Of a stretch of DNA of 64,000 bases, positions 20,545 to 29,202 are shown in pieces. Made by a program: the position numbers and the translations under genes. The DNA lies in the NCBI GenBank assembly GCA_020852815.1, contig JADZAN010000025.1:1-64000 (forward strand), given 5' to 3'. The DNA is from Gemmatimonadaceae bacterium. Its GTDB lineage: Bacteria; Gemmatimonadota; Gemmatimonadetes; Gemmatimonadales; Gemmatimonadaceae. Positions within the stretch are counted from its first letter, which is position 1. Each line of letters starts with the position of its first letter. The notes beneath the pieces were generated by a model. It was given only the letters and a program-made list of their open reading frames with translations, was not told the origin of the DNA and searched no databases.

Positions 20545-22086
20545 ATGCGCCGACTCCTCCTGGCGACCACCGTCGCCTCGCTCTGCACCGCGCCTAACGC
20601 CCTCGCGCAGCGCTCGCCCGCGCAGGGCGCTTCCGCCCAGCGCCCAGACCTTGCCGCCTTCGACGCCTACGTGGCGCAGGCGGTCAAGGCGTGGAACCTC
20701 CCGGGGCTCGCCATCGCCGTCGTCGCCAACGACTCGATGGTCTTCGCCAAGGGCTACGGCGTCCGCACGCTGGGGCGCCCCGAGCCCGTCGACGCGCATA
20801 CGCGCTTCGCCATCGGGTCGACCACCAAGGCGATGACGTCGCTCGCCCTGCTGCAGGCGAGCGACGAAGGCGCGGTCTCGCTGGACCAGCCCGTGCTGCG
20901 CTATCTCCCCACGTTGCAGCTGTACGACCCGGTCATGACGCGCGAGATCACGGTGCGCGACCTCCTCACCCACCACACCGGACTGCCCGGGTCCGACCAG
21001 CTGTGGACCGGAGGCGACTACGGCATCGACGAGATCATCCGCCGCATGCGATTCCTTCGCCCCGTGGCGTCGTTCCGCAACCACTACGCGTACCAGAACG
21101 TGCAGTACGCGATGGCTGGCGAGGTGCTGCGTGCCGGAACGGGAAAGGCGTGGGCCGACTGGCTCAAGACGCGCATCTGGGAACCGCTCGGCATGCGCGA
21201 GACGCTGCCGACCGTGGCCGCCACCGAGGGGGAGCCCAACGTGGCGTCGCCGCACGAGGTCATCGACGACACGATGCGCGTCATCGCCAACCGCGCCGTC
21301 GATCCGGTGGCCCCCGCAGGTTCCGTCTGGTCCAGCGTCTCCGACATGGCCAAGTGGATGCGCTTCGTCCTCGACTCGGGACGCGTCGGCGGACGCCGCC
21401 TTGTTTCCGAGCGCGCCTTCAACGACTGGCTCTCGCCGCAAGTCGTCGTCCCGGTCTCCGACTTCTATCCCACCTCGAGCCTCGCATCGGTGCGACGCGT
21501 GAACTATGGACTGGGGTGGTTCCTCCACAACTACGGCGGCGATGAAGTGGCCATGCACACCGGGAGCATCGATGGCATGAGTGCGATCATCGGCCTCATC
21601 CCCGAGCGCCGCGTGGGGGTCTACATCCTGGCCAACAGCGATCATGCCGAGCTGCGTCACGCGCTGATGTTCCGCGCGTTCGACCTCTTCAATGGCCGGC
21701 GCCAGCGCGACTGGTCCGGCGAGGTGAAGACGCTGTTCGACGGCCTGGATGCGGCGGCACGCGCCCAGCGAACCGCCTTCGAGAAGTCGCGCGTCGCCGG
21801 CACGCGCCCCTCGCTCGCGCTCGAAGGCTATGCCGGGACGTATGCCGACTCGCTCAATGGCACGGTGGTGGTCAGCGTGCGCGATGGCGCCCTGCGCGTG
21901 GTGCGTGGCAAGGGATTCGCCGGCCGGCTGGAGCACTGGCACTACGATACGTTCGTCGCGCGCTGGGACGACCGGCGCTCGTCGTTGGCTCCCGTGACCT
22001 TTTCGCTCGACGCGCGAGGACGCGTCACCTCGCTCCGGATTGGCGCCGCGACCTTTGGCCGCGCCGCCGACGGCGCCTCGCGTTAG
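20545..22086 (+). CDS. Exported serine hydrolase, class C beta-lactamase/DUF3471 family
   Basis: Periplasmic penicillin-binding-protein-like hydrolase or peptidase of 513 aa; true beta-lactamase activity is unlikely. The signal peptide MRRLLLATTVASLCTAPNALAQ is clear. Catalytic motifs: SxxK in GSTTKAM (Ser92, Lys95), YxN in AYQNVQY (about 182) and HTG in AMHTGSIDG (about 337). The C-terminal 100 residues (LALEGYAGTYADSLNGTVVV) form the DUF3471 lipocalin-like domain. A TAGATT -10-like element lies 35 nt upstream of the start. Confidence 0.92.
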   Translation: MRRLLLATTVASLCTAPNALAQRSPAQGASAQRPDLAAFDAYVAQAVKAWNLPGLAIAVVANDSMVFAKGYGVRTLGRPEPVDAHTRFAIGSTTKAMTSLALLQASDEGAVSLDQPVLRYLPTLQLYDPVMTREITVRDLLTHHTGLPGSDQLWTGGDYGIDEIIRRMRFLRPVASFRNHYAYQNVQYAMAGEVLRAGTGKAWADWLKTRIWEPLGMRETLPTVAATEGEPNVASPHEVIDDTMRVIANRAVDPVAPAGSVWSSVSDMAKWMRFVLDSGRVGGRRLVSERAFNDWLSPQVVVPVSDFYPTSSLASVRRVNYGLGWFLHNYGGDEVAMHTGSIDGMSAIIGLIPERRVGVYILANSDHAELRHALMFRAFDLFNGRRQRDWSGEVKTLFDGLDAAARAQRTAFEKSRVAGTRPSLALEGYAGTYADSLNGTVVVSVRDGALRVVRGKGFAGRLEHWHYDTFVARWDDRRSSLAPVTFSLDARGRVTSLRIGAATFGRAADGASR

Positions 22087-22140
22087 GCGTCGGGCCCGGC
22101 ATTGCTGCAACGCCCAACTCGGCTCTCGCGGAGGGTCCAC

Positions 22141-23178
22141 ATGTCGTCGTTTGTCACGCGCCGGAGTGCCGGCGAACCGCGCCCCGCGTCCCGAGGACGC
22201 GCACGGGACATCGTGCACCGCGCGCGGCGCGCCGCGGTGGCGGGGCTGGCGCTCATGCTGCTGCTTCCCATGCGAGCGTCAGGTGCACAGAACCCGGTGA
22301 AGCAGGGCTGGGAGTGGTCAACGGACACGGTGATGCAGGTCGTGCATGCGGTGCGCGCCGGGCGCTCGCTCCAGCCCGAGCGGTGGCCCAACGGCGCGCG
22401 CGTCGCGGTTGCCCTCTCGTTCGACGTCGACAACGAGACGCCGAACCTGCGCTTCGGGCAGCCGACCGTTGGCGAGCTGTCGCAGGGGCAGTACGGGGCG
22501 CGCGTCGGCTTGCCGCGCGTGTTGCGCCTCCTCGATCGCCACGCCATCCCGGCGTCGTTCTTCATCCCGGCCATCTCGCTGATGATCGACCGCGACCAGG
22601 TCGAGCAAATCAGGAAGTCCGGACGCCACGAGTTCGCCGTGCACGGCTGGATCCACGAGATGAACACGCAGCTCCCGGCCGACGTGGAGCGCCGACTGGT
22701 CCAGCAGGCAATCGACACGCTTACCGCGCTCACGGGGAGCCGCCCCGTTGGCTACCGCGCCCCATCGTGGAACTTCTCTGCCGCCACGATGTCGATCGTG
22801 AAGGAACTCGGCTTCATCTACGAGTCCTCGCTCATGGCCGACGAGAGCCCGTACGAGCTGCTGCACAACGGCCAACCCACCGGCGTCGTCGAACTTCCGG
22901 TGGAATGGATCAACGACGACGCCCCGCTCTTCTCGCCGCGCGGCAACAACTACGCGTCGCCGCGGGAAATCGCGCAGGTCTGGATCGACGAGTTCGACAA
23001 GGCCTATGAGGAAGGGACGCTCTTCCTTCTCACCATGCACCCGCACGTGTCGGGACACCGCTCGCGCATCAAGGCGCTCGAACTCCTCATTGCCCACATG
23101 AAGGCCAGGCCCGGCGTCTGGTACGCCACGCATCGCTCGGTCGCGGAGTACGTGAAGCGCGAGGCGGGGATGAAGTAG
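22141..23178 (+). CDS. Exported polysaccharide deacetylase (NodB homology)
   Basis: Metal-dependent carbohydrate esterase-type domain, exported to the periplasm. ATG at 22141 gives 345 aa with a long arginine-rich n-region before the hydrophobic core AVAGLALMLLLPMRASGA; upstream in-frame starts would only lengthen this. Motif 1 is ALSFDVDNETPN (about 90-98), motif 2 HGWIHE (about 167), motif 3 GYRAPSWNFS and a late LTMHPHVSGHRSR. The FDVDxE and HGWxHE spellings are closer to the PuuE/allantoinase-like and xylan-type branch than to peptidoglycan deacetylases, so the substrate is uncertain. Confidence 0.88.
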   Translation: MSSFVTRRSAGEPRPASRGRARDIVHRARRAAVAGLALMLLLPMRASGAQNPVKQGWEWSTDTVMQVVHAVRAGRSLQPERWPNGARVAVALSFDVDNETPNLRFGQPTVGELSQGQYGARVGLPRVLRLLDRHAIPASFFIPAISLMIDRDQVEQIRKSGRHEFAVHGWIHEMNTQLPADVERRLVQQAIDTLTALTGSRPVGYRAPSWNFSAATMSIVKELGFIYESSLMADESPYELLHNGQPTGVVELPVEWINDDAPLFSPRGNNYASPREIAQVWIDEFDKAYEEGTLFLLTMHPHVSGHRSRIKALELLIAHMKARPGVWYATHRSVAEYVKREAGMK

Positions 23179-23226
23179 GAGAGGGATGGCGGGGACGGAA
23201 TTGCGGGCGAGCGGGACGAGTAGTAG

Positions 23227-23246
23227 GATTTAGTGCGAGCTAAATC
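23227..23246. promoter_or_regulatory. Palindromic operator candidate for the DtxR/MntR regulator
   Basis: Perfect inverted repeat GATTTAG-N6-CTAAATC, AT-rich in a GC-rich region, ending 68 bp before the Nramp start. Length, symmetry and sequence type suit DtxR/MntR/IdeR operators, and the third gene of the operon encodes such a regulator. Confidence 0.6.
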
Positions 23247-23314
23247 TCAAGTTGCCTCAGGCGAATTCGGGCGTCCTTGAGAGGCTCGCGACGATCCGAA
23301 TCCGTCCCTCGCGC

Positions 23315-24733
23315 ATGAGTGCATCCCCCATCACCTCCACGCCTTCCCCTGGCTCACCGGCGCCCGCTGGTGCGCCGCCCGGGGTACCAGCGGGTACGCC
23401 GCCGGGCGGGGAGTCGGGGTGGCGCCGGGCGCGCGAAACGCCGTCGCTGGCCGAAGTGCACCGCACCATCCCGGTGCACGGGCTCACCTGGTGGCGCAAG
23501 CTGCTGGCCTTTGCCGGGCCCGGGTATCTCGTCGCCGTCGGCTACATGGACCCCGGCAACTGGGCCACCGATCTCGCGGGCGGGTCGCGCTTCGGCTACA
23601 CGCTGCTCAGCGTCATCCTCGTCTCGAACCTCATGGCGGTGCTCCTGCAGGGGCTCGCCTCCAAGCTGGGAATCGTCACCGGGCGCGATCTCGCGCAGGC
23701 GTGCCGCGATCACTACTCGCCGGGGGTGAACTTCGCCCTCTGGATCCTCTGCGAGCTGGCGATTGCCGCCTGCGACCTGGCCGAAGTGATCGGGACGGCG
23801 ATCGCGCTCGACCTCCTGTTCGGCATCCCGCTCGCCTGGGGGGTCGCGATCACCGCGCTCGATGTGCTCCTGGTGCTCTGGCTGCAGCACAAGGGATTCC
23901 GGATGCTCGAGGCGCTGGTGATTGCCCTCGTCGCGGTGGTGGGGCTCTGCTTCCTGTTCGAGATGTTCATCTCGCGCCCCGACCTCGTCGCGGTCGCGCG
24001 CGGCTTCGTCCCGTCGACGGAGATCCTGAAGAACCGGGAGATGCTCTACATCGCGATCGGCATCCTGGGCGCGACGGTAATGCCGCACAACCTCTACCTG
24101 CACTCGTCGATCGTGCAGACGCGCAAGTACGAAGAGTCGGCCGAGGGAAAGCGCGAGGCGGTTCGCTTCGCCTTCCTCGACTCGACGATCGCCCTCTCGC
24201 TGGCGCTCTTCATCAATGCGGCGATTCTCATCGTGGCGGCCGCAACCTTCCATCGCACGGGCAATACGCAGGTGGCCGAGATCCAGGATGCCTACCAGCT
24301 CCTGTCACCGTTGCTGGGGGTGGGGGCGGCGAGCGTGGTCTTCGCCCTCGCGCTCCTGGCGTCCGGGCAGAACTCCACACTCACCGGGACGCTTGCCGGG
24401 CAGATCGTGATGGAGGGCTTCCTCAACATCCGCATGCGCCCGTGGCTGCGGCGGCTCATCACGCGGGCCATCGCCATTGTGCCGGCGGCGATCACGGCCA
24501 TCTTGTATGGCGAAAGCGGGACGGCTCGGCTCCTCATCCTGAGCCAGGTGGTCCTCTCGCTCCAACTCTCGTTTGCCGTCTTCCCGCTGGTGATGTTCAC
24601 GTCCGACCGACTGAAGATGGGGGAATTCACCAACCCCGCGTGGCTCAAGGTTCTCGCCTACGCCGTGGCCACGGTGATCGCGACGCTGAACCTGTGGCTG
24701 CTCGTGCAGACCGTGAGCGCGTGGATGGCCTGA
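23315..24733 (+). CDS. mntH: Nramp-family Mn2+/divalent metal transporter
   Basis: Inner-membrane proton-coupled importer of Mn2+ (or Fe2+). ATG at 23315 gives 472 aa with a Pro/Ala-rich cytosolic N-terminus. The metal-binding DPGN in [12 protein letters not shown] (about 76-84) and the TM6 motif [11 protein letters not shown] (about 253-263) are intact; the MPHN methionine is the metal ligand selecting Mn/Fe over Mg. Eleven or so helices fit the family. The stop overlaps the uspA-like start (TGATG). An operator-like palindrome precedes it and a DtxR-family regulator is the third gene. Confidence 0.93.
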   Translation: MSASPITSTPSPGSPAPAGAPPGVPAGTPPGGESGWRRARETPSLAEVHRTIPVHGLTWWRKLLAFAGPGYLVAVGYMDPGNWATDLAGGSRFGYTLLSVILVSNLMAVLLQGLASKLGIVTGRDLAQACRDHYSPGVNFALWILCELAIAACDLAEVIGTAIALDLLFGIPLAWGVAITALDVLLVLWLQHKGFRMLEALVIALVAVVGLCFLFEMFISRPDLVAVARGFVPSTEILKNREMLYIAIGILGATVMPHNLYLHSSIVQTRKYEESAEGKREAVRFAFLDSTIALSLALFINAAILIVAAATFHRTGNTQVAEIQDAYQLLSPLLGVGAASVVFALALLASGQNSTLTGTLAGQIVMEGFLNIRMRPWLRRLITRAIAIVPAAITAILYGESGTARLLILSQVVLSLQLSFAVFPLVMFTSDRLKMGEFTNPAWLKVLAYAVATVIATLNLWLLVQTVSAWMA

Positions 24734-25182
24734 TGTACCGGCGCATCCTGGTTCCGCTCGAGCATTCCGCGACCGACGCGTGCATCCTGGACCATGTGCG
24801 CCTGCTGGCGCGCCACAGCGGCGCGTCGGTCGTGCTCATCCACGTGGCCGACGGGTGGGCGGCGCGCAACATGGAAGCGCTCAAGCTGCGTGAGTCGGAG
24901 GAAATCCGGAGCGATCGCGACTACATCGAGCGCGTGGCCCGTGAACTCGTCGCCGAGGGAGTGCAGGCCGAGGCGGTGCTGGCCAACGGCGATCCGGCGC
25001 GCGAGATCTGCGCCTCGGCCATGCGCGAGCAGTGCGACCTGATCGCGATGGCGACGCATGGGCACAAGTTCATTGGCGACGTGATCCACGGCAGCGTGGC
25101 CAACACCGTGCGCCACGAGACGTCGATTCCCGTCCTCCTGGTGCGCGCCCCTTCGGGTGCGCGCCGCGCGTCGCCATCATGA
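24733..25182 (+). CDS. Universal stress protein (UspA family)
   Basis: Cytosolic 149-aa nucleotide-binding stress protein. The start [12 protein letters not shown] and the C-terminal ATP-binding loop THGHKFIGDVIHGSVANTV (G-x2-G-x9-G-S pattern in variant form) support an ATP-binding Usp. It overlaps both neighbours by a few bases (TGATG with the Nramp gene; ATGA with the regulator), so it is translated as part of a three-gene metal operon. Confidence 0.92.
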   Translation: MYRRILVPLEHSATDACILDHVRLLARHSGASVVLIHVADGWAARNMEALKLRESEEIRSDRDYIERVARELVAEGVQAEAVLANGDPAREICASAMREQCDLIAMATHGHKFIGDVIHGSVANTVRHETSIPVLLVRAPSGARRASPS

Positions 25183-25910
25183 GCGCACGCAAGGCCAAGG
25201 GGGCGCCGCTGTCGGCGCCGACCGCGCCGCCGGCGTCGATCGCCGAATGGTCGCTGACCGCTCCCGTCGAGGACTACCTGAAGGCGATCTACGCGATCGA
25301 AGCCGGGGGCGACGCGGCGGCGACCAACGACATTGCCGCGCGGCTCGAGATCGCCGCCGCCTCGGTGAGCGGGATGGTGCGGCGCCTGGCCGACCAGGGG
25401 TTGGTGTCGTACGAGCGCTACCGCGGCGTGCGCCTCACCGACCTGGGACGTCGCGCGGCGCTGCGCACGATTCGCCGGCACCGGGTGATCGAGACGTACC
25501 TGGCGCAGGCGTTAGGCTACCCCTGGGACCGGGTGCACGAGGAAGCCGAGCGCCTGGAGCACGCGGTGAGCGACGAGCTGGTGGACCGCATGGCGACGGC
25601 GGTCGGCGAGCCGCTCACCGACCCGCACGGCCACCCGATCCCGACGCGCGACGGGGAGATCGATGAGACGCGTCATCGCACGCTGTCGGACCTGGCGCGA
25701 GGGCAGCGCTCGCGCGTGATGCGTGTGAGCGACGAGGACTCGGAGCTATTGCGCTACCTGGCGCAGATCGGGATACGACCCGGCGTGGTGGTCACGCTGT
25801 CGGACAGGGCGCCATTCGACGGTCCGCTCACGCTGCAGGTGGGGAAGGGGGCGTGCCAGGTGGGGCCGGCGCTTGCCTCACGCGTGATGGTCGAACTCCT
25901 CCCGGACTGA
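25179..25910 (+). CDS. DtxR/MntR-family metal-dependent transcriptional regulator
   Basis: Metalloregulator expected to repress the Nramp operon when Mn2+ or Fe2+ is plentiful. The 243-aa protein has a winged helix (VEDYLKAIYAIEAGGDAAAT, then IAARLEIAAASVSGMVRRL), a dimerisation and metal-binding domain (HRVIETYLAQALGYPWDRVH, then EEAERLEHAVSDELVDRM), the GHPIPTRDGEI segment and a C-terminal SH3/FeoA-like domain from about 165. Length fits full-size DtxR/IdeR rather than short MntR. It is the last gene of the operon, with ATGA overlap to the Usp gene. Confidence 0.93.
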   Translation: MSARKAKGAPLSAPTAPPASIAEWSLTAPVEDYLKAIYAIEAGGDAAATNDIAARLEIAAASVSGMVRRLADQGLVSYERYRGVRLTDLGRRAALRTIRRHRVIETYLAQALGYPWDRVHEEAERLEHAVSDELVDRMATAVGEPLTDPHGHPIPTRDGEIDETRHRTLSDLARGQRSRVMRVSDEDSELLRYLAQIGIRPGVVVTLSDRAPFDGPLTLQVGKGACQVGPALASRVMVELLPD

Positions 25911-25958
25911 GGCGATCGCGCCGCACCGCGCGATCGATCGTCGCGGCGCACCGCGCGA

Positions 25959-26315
25959 TCAATCGTCGCGACGCGCCTTGATGACGACCGCGACGACCGC
26001 CGCCACCAGGACCGCGGCAAGGGAGATGAGGACGATCGGCGGCGGCGCGCTCCCCGTCTTCTGCGCGATGCTCACCAGCAACCCGATCCCGATCGCGATC
26101 GTCAACCCGGCGATGGTGGCGACGAGCGCCCCCGCCATGTTCGCCGAACGCCCCTGCGACGGGGGCTGGACCTCGTGCAACGCCTGCGCGATCTCCTCCC
26201 TCGTCACCTTGGGTTCGCGCGCCTGGAAGTCGGCGATCGTCGTGCGCAACCGGGCGGCCAGCGCGCGCGAGCGCGCCGATGCCTGCGACGTGGTGTGCGG
26301 GGGTACGATGACCAT
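25959..26315 (-). CDS. Small two-helix membrane protein in the SPFH cluster
   Basis: 118-aa protein of unknown function. ATG at 26315 (MVIVPPHTTSQASARS) gives a soluble helical N-terminal half (TREEIAQALHEVQPPSQG) followed by two membrane helices (MAGALVATIAGLTIAIGIGL and PPIVLISLAAVLVAAVVAVV) and a basic end KARRDD. It is the fourth and last gene of a minus-strand cluster with the SPFH protein, 29 bp after a 37-aa membrane peptide. A longer in-frame upstream extension would overlap those genes and is unlikely. Confidence 0.7.
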   Translation of the reverse strand: MVIVPPHTTSQASARSRALAARLRTTIADFQAREPKVTREEIAQALHEVQPPSQGRSANMAGALVATIAGLTIAIGIGLLVSIAQKTGSAPPPIVLISLAAVLVAAVVAVVIKARRDD

Positions 26316-26344
26316 CGGGGGTGGCTCAGGTGGAGTGGGGTTGC

Positions 26345-26458
26345 CTAACGCAACACGAGGTACATGCCGCTCACCAGGAGCGCCATCGCACCCCCGATGA
26401 GTGTTGCCGCGAGGATTGGTGGATGTCCTCGTTCGCGCAGCCGGTGGACCAGCATCAT
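26345..26458 (-). CDS. 37-aa single-helix membrane peptide
   Basis: Short gene: MMLVHRLRERGHPP, then a hydrophobic stretch (ILAATLIGGAMALLVSGMYL) and a final VLR. The start codon overlaps the stop of the ribbon-helix-helix gene (ATGA at 26455-26458), and a good ribosome-binding site (CAGGAGCAGGG) lies just upstream. The positive-inside N-terminus with one helix suggests an inner-membrane micro-protein. Function unknown; position argues for a role with the SPFH protein. Confidence 0.7.
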   Translation of the reverse strand: MMLVHRLRERGHPPILAATLIGGAMALLVSGMYLVLR

Positions 26459-26712
26459 GAGCCCTGCTCCTGGTTGTCCGCGAGCGTGTCGTTCGAGCGC
26501 GACTCCTCAGGCGCCGTGCCTTCCGCGCCTTGTGCACCCTCCGTGCGTTCCTCGCGCCCCTCTTTCGGAAGGCGCCCAGCGTCCCGCAACGCCATGCGCA
26601 GCAGGTACTCGATGTGCCCGTTGAGGCTGCGCAAGTCGTCGTTAGCCCAGCGCTGCACCGCGTCGAGCACATCGGGGTCGACGCGAAGCAGGAACGAGCG
26701 CCGCGCCATCAT
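26455..26712 (-). CDS. Arc/MetJ-type ribbon-helix-helix protein
   Basis: 85-aa DNA-binding protein. RRSFLLRVDPDVLDAVQRWA and NDDLRSLNGHIEYLLRMALR form a ribbon-helix-helix fold as in Arc-like repressors; the C-terminal half is an acidic, probably disordered tail. A strong Shine-Dalgarno (GAGGAGGCG) precedes the ATG at 26712. It lies between the SPFH gene and two small membrane-protein genes. It could control this cluster; no toxin gene is adjacent, so a toxin-antitoxin role is unsupported. Confidence 0.8.
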   Translation of the reverse strand: MMARRSFLLRVDPDVLDAVQRWANDDLRSLNGHIEYLLRMALRDAGRLPKEGREERTEGAQGAEGTAPEESRSNDTLADNQEQGS

Positions 26713-26832
26713 CGCCTCCTCACCTGCCGCACTCGCCGCACCTGCCGCTGGCCACGACCGCGGGACGGCGCCGAACTGGCACCATCCCGCGAGACGTCGA
26801 CACCGCGCACGCCAGGCGCTGCGTGGTCATCG

Positions 26833-27702
26833 TCACTGGTAGATCGTCCCCGCGTTCACGACGGGCTGTGCGTCGCGGTCCGAGCACAGCACCACCAGCA
26901 GGTTGCTCACCATCGATGCCTTGCGCTCCTCATCCAGCGTGACCAACCCGCGGTCGCCGATGAGGGCGAGCGCGTTCTCCACCATCCCCACCGCCCCCTC
27001 CACGATCTTGGAACGCGCGGCAATGATCGCCGCCGCCTGCTGGCGTCGCAGCATCGCGCTGGCAATCTCCGGCGCGTACGCCAGGTGACTCAGTCGCGCC
27101 TCGATCACCTCGACCCCCGCCTTGTGCAGCCGCTCCGACACCGCCTGCTGCAACGCGGCAGAGATCTCGGCCGGGTGCGTGCTCAGCGCGATCTCGCCCA
27201 GTCCGTGCGCGTCGTAGGGATACGACTGCGCCAGGGCGCGCACCGCCGCCTCGGACTGCATCACCACGAAGTGCTGGTAGTCGTCCACCTCGAAAACCGC
27301 CTCCGCCGTGTCGACCACCTTCCACACCACGATCGCCCCGATCTCGATGGGGTTGGAATGGTTGTCGTTCACCTTGAGCTTGGCCGTCTCGAAGTTCCGC
27401 ACGCGCAGCGACACGGCCTTCTTGGTGAAGAACGGATTGGCCCAGAACAGCCCCGACTCGCGCACCGTCCCCACGTACTTGCCAAAGAGGTTCAGCACCT
27501 TTCCCTCGTTTGGCTGCACCGTGAACAGCCCCGACAGCGTCAGGATGGCGATGAGCAGGAGGATGGCCCCGGAGACCGCGGTGAGGGGGTCGGCGCCGCT
27601 AGCGCCGACGATGATGCGCCAGACGCCGAGTCCGAGGAGAACGATGCCCAGGAAGAGCATGAGCAGACCGCTGGTCCCCGGCTTGTTGATCTCGCGTAGC
27701 AT
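26833..27702 (-). CDS. SPFH/band-7 (prohibitin-like) membrane protein
   Basis: 289-aa inner-membrane scaffold protein of the stomatin/prohibitin superfamily. Two N-terminal helices ([20 protein letters not shown] and [15 protein letters not shown]) precede the band-7 domain: [61 protein letters not shown] coiled region with [20 protein letters not shown] follows. Such proteins organise membrane microdomains or proteases. The gene has GGAG at a good distance before its ATG and an AT-rich operator-like promoter. Confidence 0.92.
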   Translation of the reverse strand: MLREINKPGTSGLLMLFLGIVLLGLGVWRIIVGASGADPLTAVSGAILLLIAILTLSGLFTVQPNEGKVLNLFGKYVGTVRESGLFWANPFFTKKAVSLRVRNFETAKLKVNDNHSNPIEIGAIVVWKVVDTAEAVFEVDDYQHFVVMQSEAAVRALAQSYPYDAHGLGEIALSTHPAEISAALQQAVSERLHKAGVEVIEARLSHLAYAPEIASAMLRRQQAAAIIAARSKIVEGAVGMVENALALIGDRGLVTLDEERKASMVSNLLVVLCSDRDAQPVVNAGTIYQ

Positions 27703-27723
27703 GGAACGAAGTCTCCAGAAGGT

Positions 27724-27754
27724 GGTATCTAGATGATATCACTTTGATATTCAT
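27724..27754 (-). promoter_or_regulatory. AT-rich operator/promoter candidate upstream of the SPFH gene
   Basis: A 31-bp AT-rich patch with repeated TATC/GATA elements: on the minus strand GAATATCA, GTGATATCATC and TAGATACC follow each other at about 10-bp steps. The contrast with the surrounding GC-rich DNA and the location just upstream of the gene suggest a regulated promoter, possibly for a PadR-type or the local ribbon-helix-helix regulator. Confidence 0.45.
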
Positions 27755-27807
27755 GGCGCAAGACTCCCCCGCTTGACTTCGACCGCGCGATCCCGAGCAT
27801 TGCCGGC

Positions 27808-28617
27808 ATGAACGCGAACATCCGAGTCGGCGCGCAGGGGTGGAACTACGACGCCTGGGTCGGCCCCTTCTATCCCACCGGGACGCGAAGTGCCGACTAC
27901 CTCACCACCTACGCGCGGGCGTTCGACACGGTCGAGGTCGACTCGACGTTCTACGCCATCCCCCCAGCCAAGACGGTGAAGGGGTGGGGTGAGAGAGTCC
28001 CGCGCGACTTTCGCTTCGCGCTCAAGCTCCCGCAGGAGATCACGCACGAGAACCGGCTTCGGAACTCAGCGGAGCAGCTTGCGCTCTTCACGGACAGGGC
28101 GCGTCTCCTCGGCGAAAAGCTCGGTCCCATCCTCATCCAGCTCGGCCCCGACTTCGCCCCAGTGGAGCTTCCGGCGCTGGCGTCGTTCCTCCCCACGCTC
28201 CCCCAGGATCTCGATTTCGCCATCGAGTTCAGGCAGCGCGGCTGGATTCACGACGGGATCATCGCTCTCCTGGCCGAGCACAAGGTGGCGCTGGCGCTGA
28301 CCGATGCGCGCTGGATTCCACGCAAGACAATGCTGGCGCTGGCCGAGCGTCCCACGGGGAACGTGGCGTACGTGCGATGGATGGGGCCCAACCGTGACAT
28401 CGTCGACTACTCGCGCCTCCAGGTCGATCGTTCCCGCGAGTTGGAGTCCTGGTCGCGGGTGCTGCCGGCGCTCGCCAAGCGGGTGCGGACGGTGTACGGC
28501 TACGTGAATAACCACTTCGCCGGCCACAGCCCGGCGTCGTTGCGCGAGCTGCAGCGCCTGCTTGGGCTGCCCTCGGTGGCACCCGAGGACCTGGGTGAGC
28601 AGATGAGTCTTTTCTAG
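27808..28617 (+). CDS. DUF72 (YecE) family protein
   Basis: 269-aa TIM-barrel protein of the DUF72 family, biochemical role unknown. The family start IRVGAQGWNYDAWVGPFYP, then FDTVEVDSTFYAIPPAKTV, FALKLPQEITHENRL, VAYVRWMGPNRD and VYGYVNNHFAGHSPASLREL are all present at expected positions. It stands alone between the SPFH cluster and the pseudopilin operon. Confidence 0.93.
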   Translation: MNANIRVGAQGWNYDAWVGPFYPTGTRSADYLTTYARAFDTVEVDSTFYAIPPAKTVKGWGERVPRDFRFALKLPQEITHENRLRNSAEQLALFTDRARLLGEKLGPILIQLGPDFAPVELPALASFLPTLPQDLDFAIEFRQRGWIHDGIIALLAEHKVALALTDARWIPRKTMLALAERPTGNVAYVRWMGPNRDIVDYSRLQVDRSRELESWSRVLPALAKRVRTVYGYVNNHFAGHSPASLRELQRLLGLPSVAPEDLGEQMSLF

Positions 28618-28767
28618 TTCTCGACTTTCGCGCCGCCCCGTTAGGGGGTAGCGTAATGCGGGTATTTCTCCCGCCGGCTCCAAGGCCGCGGCGTGCCGCC
28701 CGGCGCGCACGCGGTGCTGCGGCGCCTTTCTCTCCCGCGGAAAGCCTGTCCAGTCGTTCCTCTCCCG

Positions 28768-29202
28768 GTGCGCCCGCGATTCGGATTCACAGCGATCGAG
28801 ATGATCACGGTGCTGGCGATCGTCGCCATCGTGGCGGCGTTCGGCTATCCGCGATTGGCCGCGCAGCTGCAGCGGACGCGCGTGCACCAGGCGGCGCGGG
28901 TGCTGGCGGCCGACATCGAGGTGGCGGCGTCGCTGGCGGCGCGTGACCAGCGCCCGATGATCTTCGAGGGGGTCGCGAACGGCTACCGCATCCGTGACCG
29001 CACGACCGGTGCGGTGCGTTTCCGCCGCACCATTGGCCCCGGAACCGAGTTCGGGGTGCGCGCGCTGCACTTCGAGCCGACGAGCGTGGAGTTCTTCCCG
29101 TCGGGGATGACGTCGTCGCCGATGTGGGTGCGCCTGACCAACTCCGGCTACACTCGGCAGGTGCAACTGTCGCGCGCCGGCTTTGTGCGGGTGACGCCAT
29201 GA
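28768..29202 (+). CDS. Minor pseudopilin, GspH/FimT type
   Basis: Type IV pilus or type II secretion minor pilin. GTG at 28768 gives a very short prepilin leader (MRPRFG) cleaved before FTAIEMITVLAIVAIVAAFG, with Glu5 present; an alternative GTG at 28693 adds 25 residues. The globular domain (residues about 35-144) contains ARDQRPMIFEGVANGYRI, typical of GspH. It overlaps the next gene by ATGA and opens a four-gene minor pilin operon. The prepilin peptidase would be elsewhere. Confidence 0.88.
   Translation: MRPRFGFTAIEMITVLAIVAIVAAFGYPRLAAQLQRTRVHQAARVLAADIEVAASLAARDQRPMIFEGVANGYRIRDRTTGAVRFRRTIGPGTEFGVRALHFEPTSVEFFPSGMTSSPMWVRLTNSGYTRQVQLSRAGFVRVTP

Noticed and set aside
20545-22086. Class C beta-lactamase conferring antibiotic resistance
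   Set aside because: The SxxK and YxN motifs are shared with many exported peptidases and esterases, and the C-terminal DUF3471 domain points to the non-resistance branch.
26455-26712. Toxin-antitoxin module around the ribbon-helix-helix gene
   Set aside because: Neither neighbour resembles a toxin; they are an SPFH protein and small membrane proteins.
26720-26830. 36-aa open frame between the SPFH and ribbon-helix-helix genes, with CGECGR near its end
   Set aside because: No ribosome-binding site, no hydrophobic segment and arginine-rich composition; it was kept out of the gene list.
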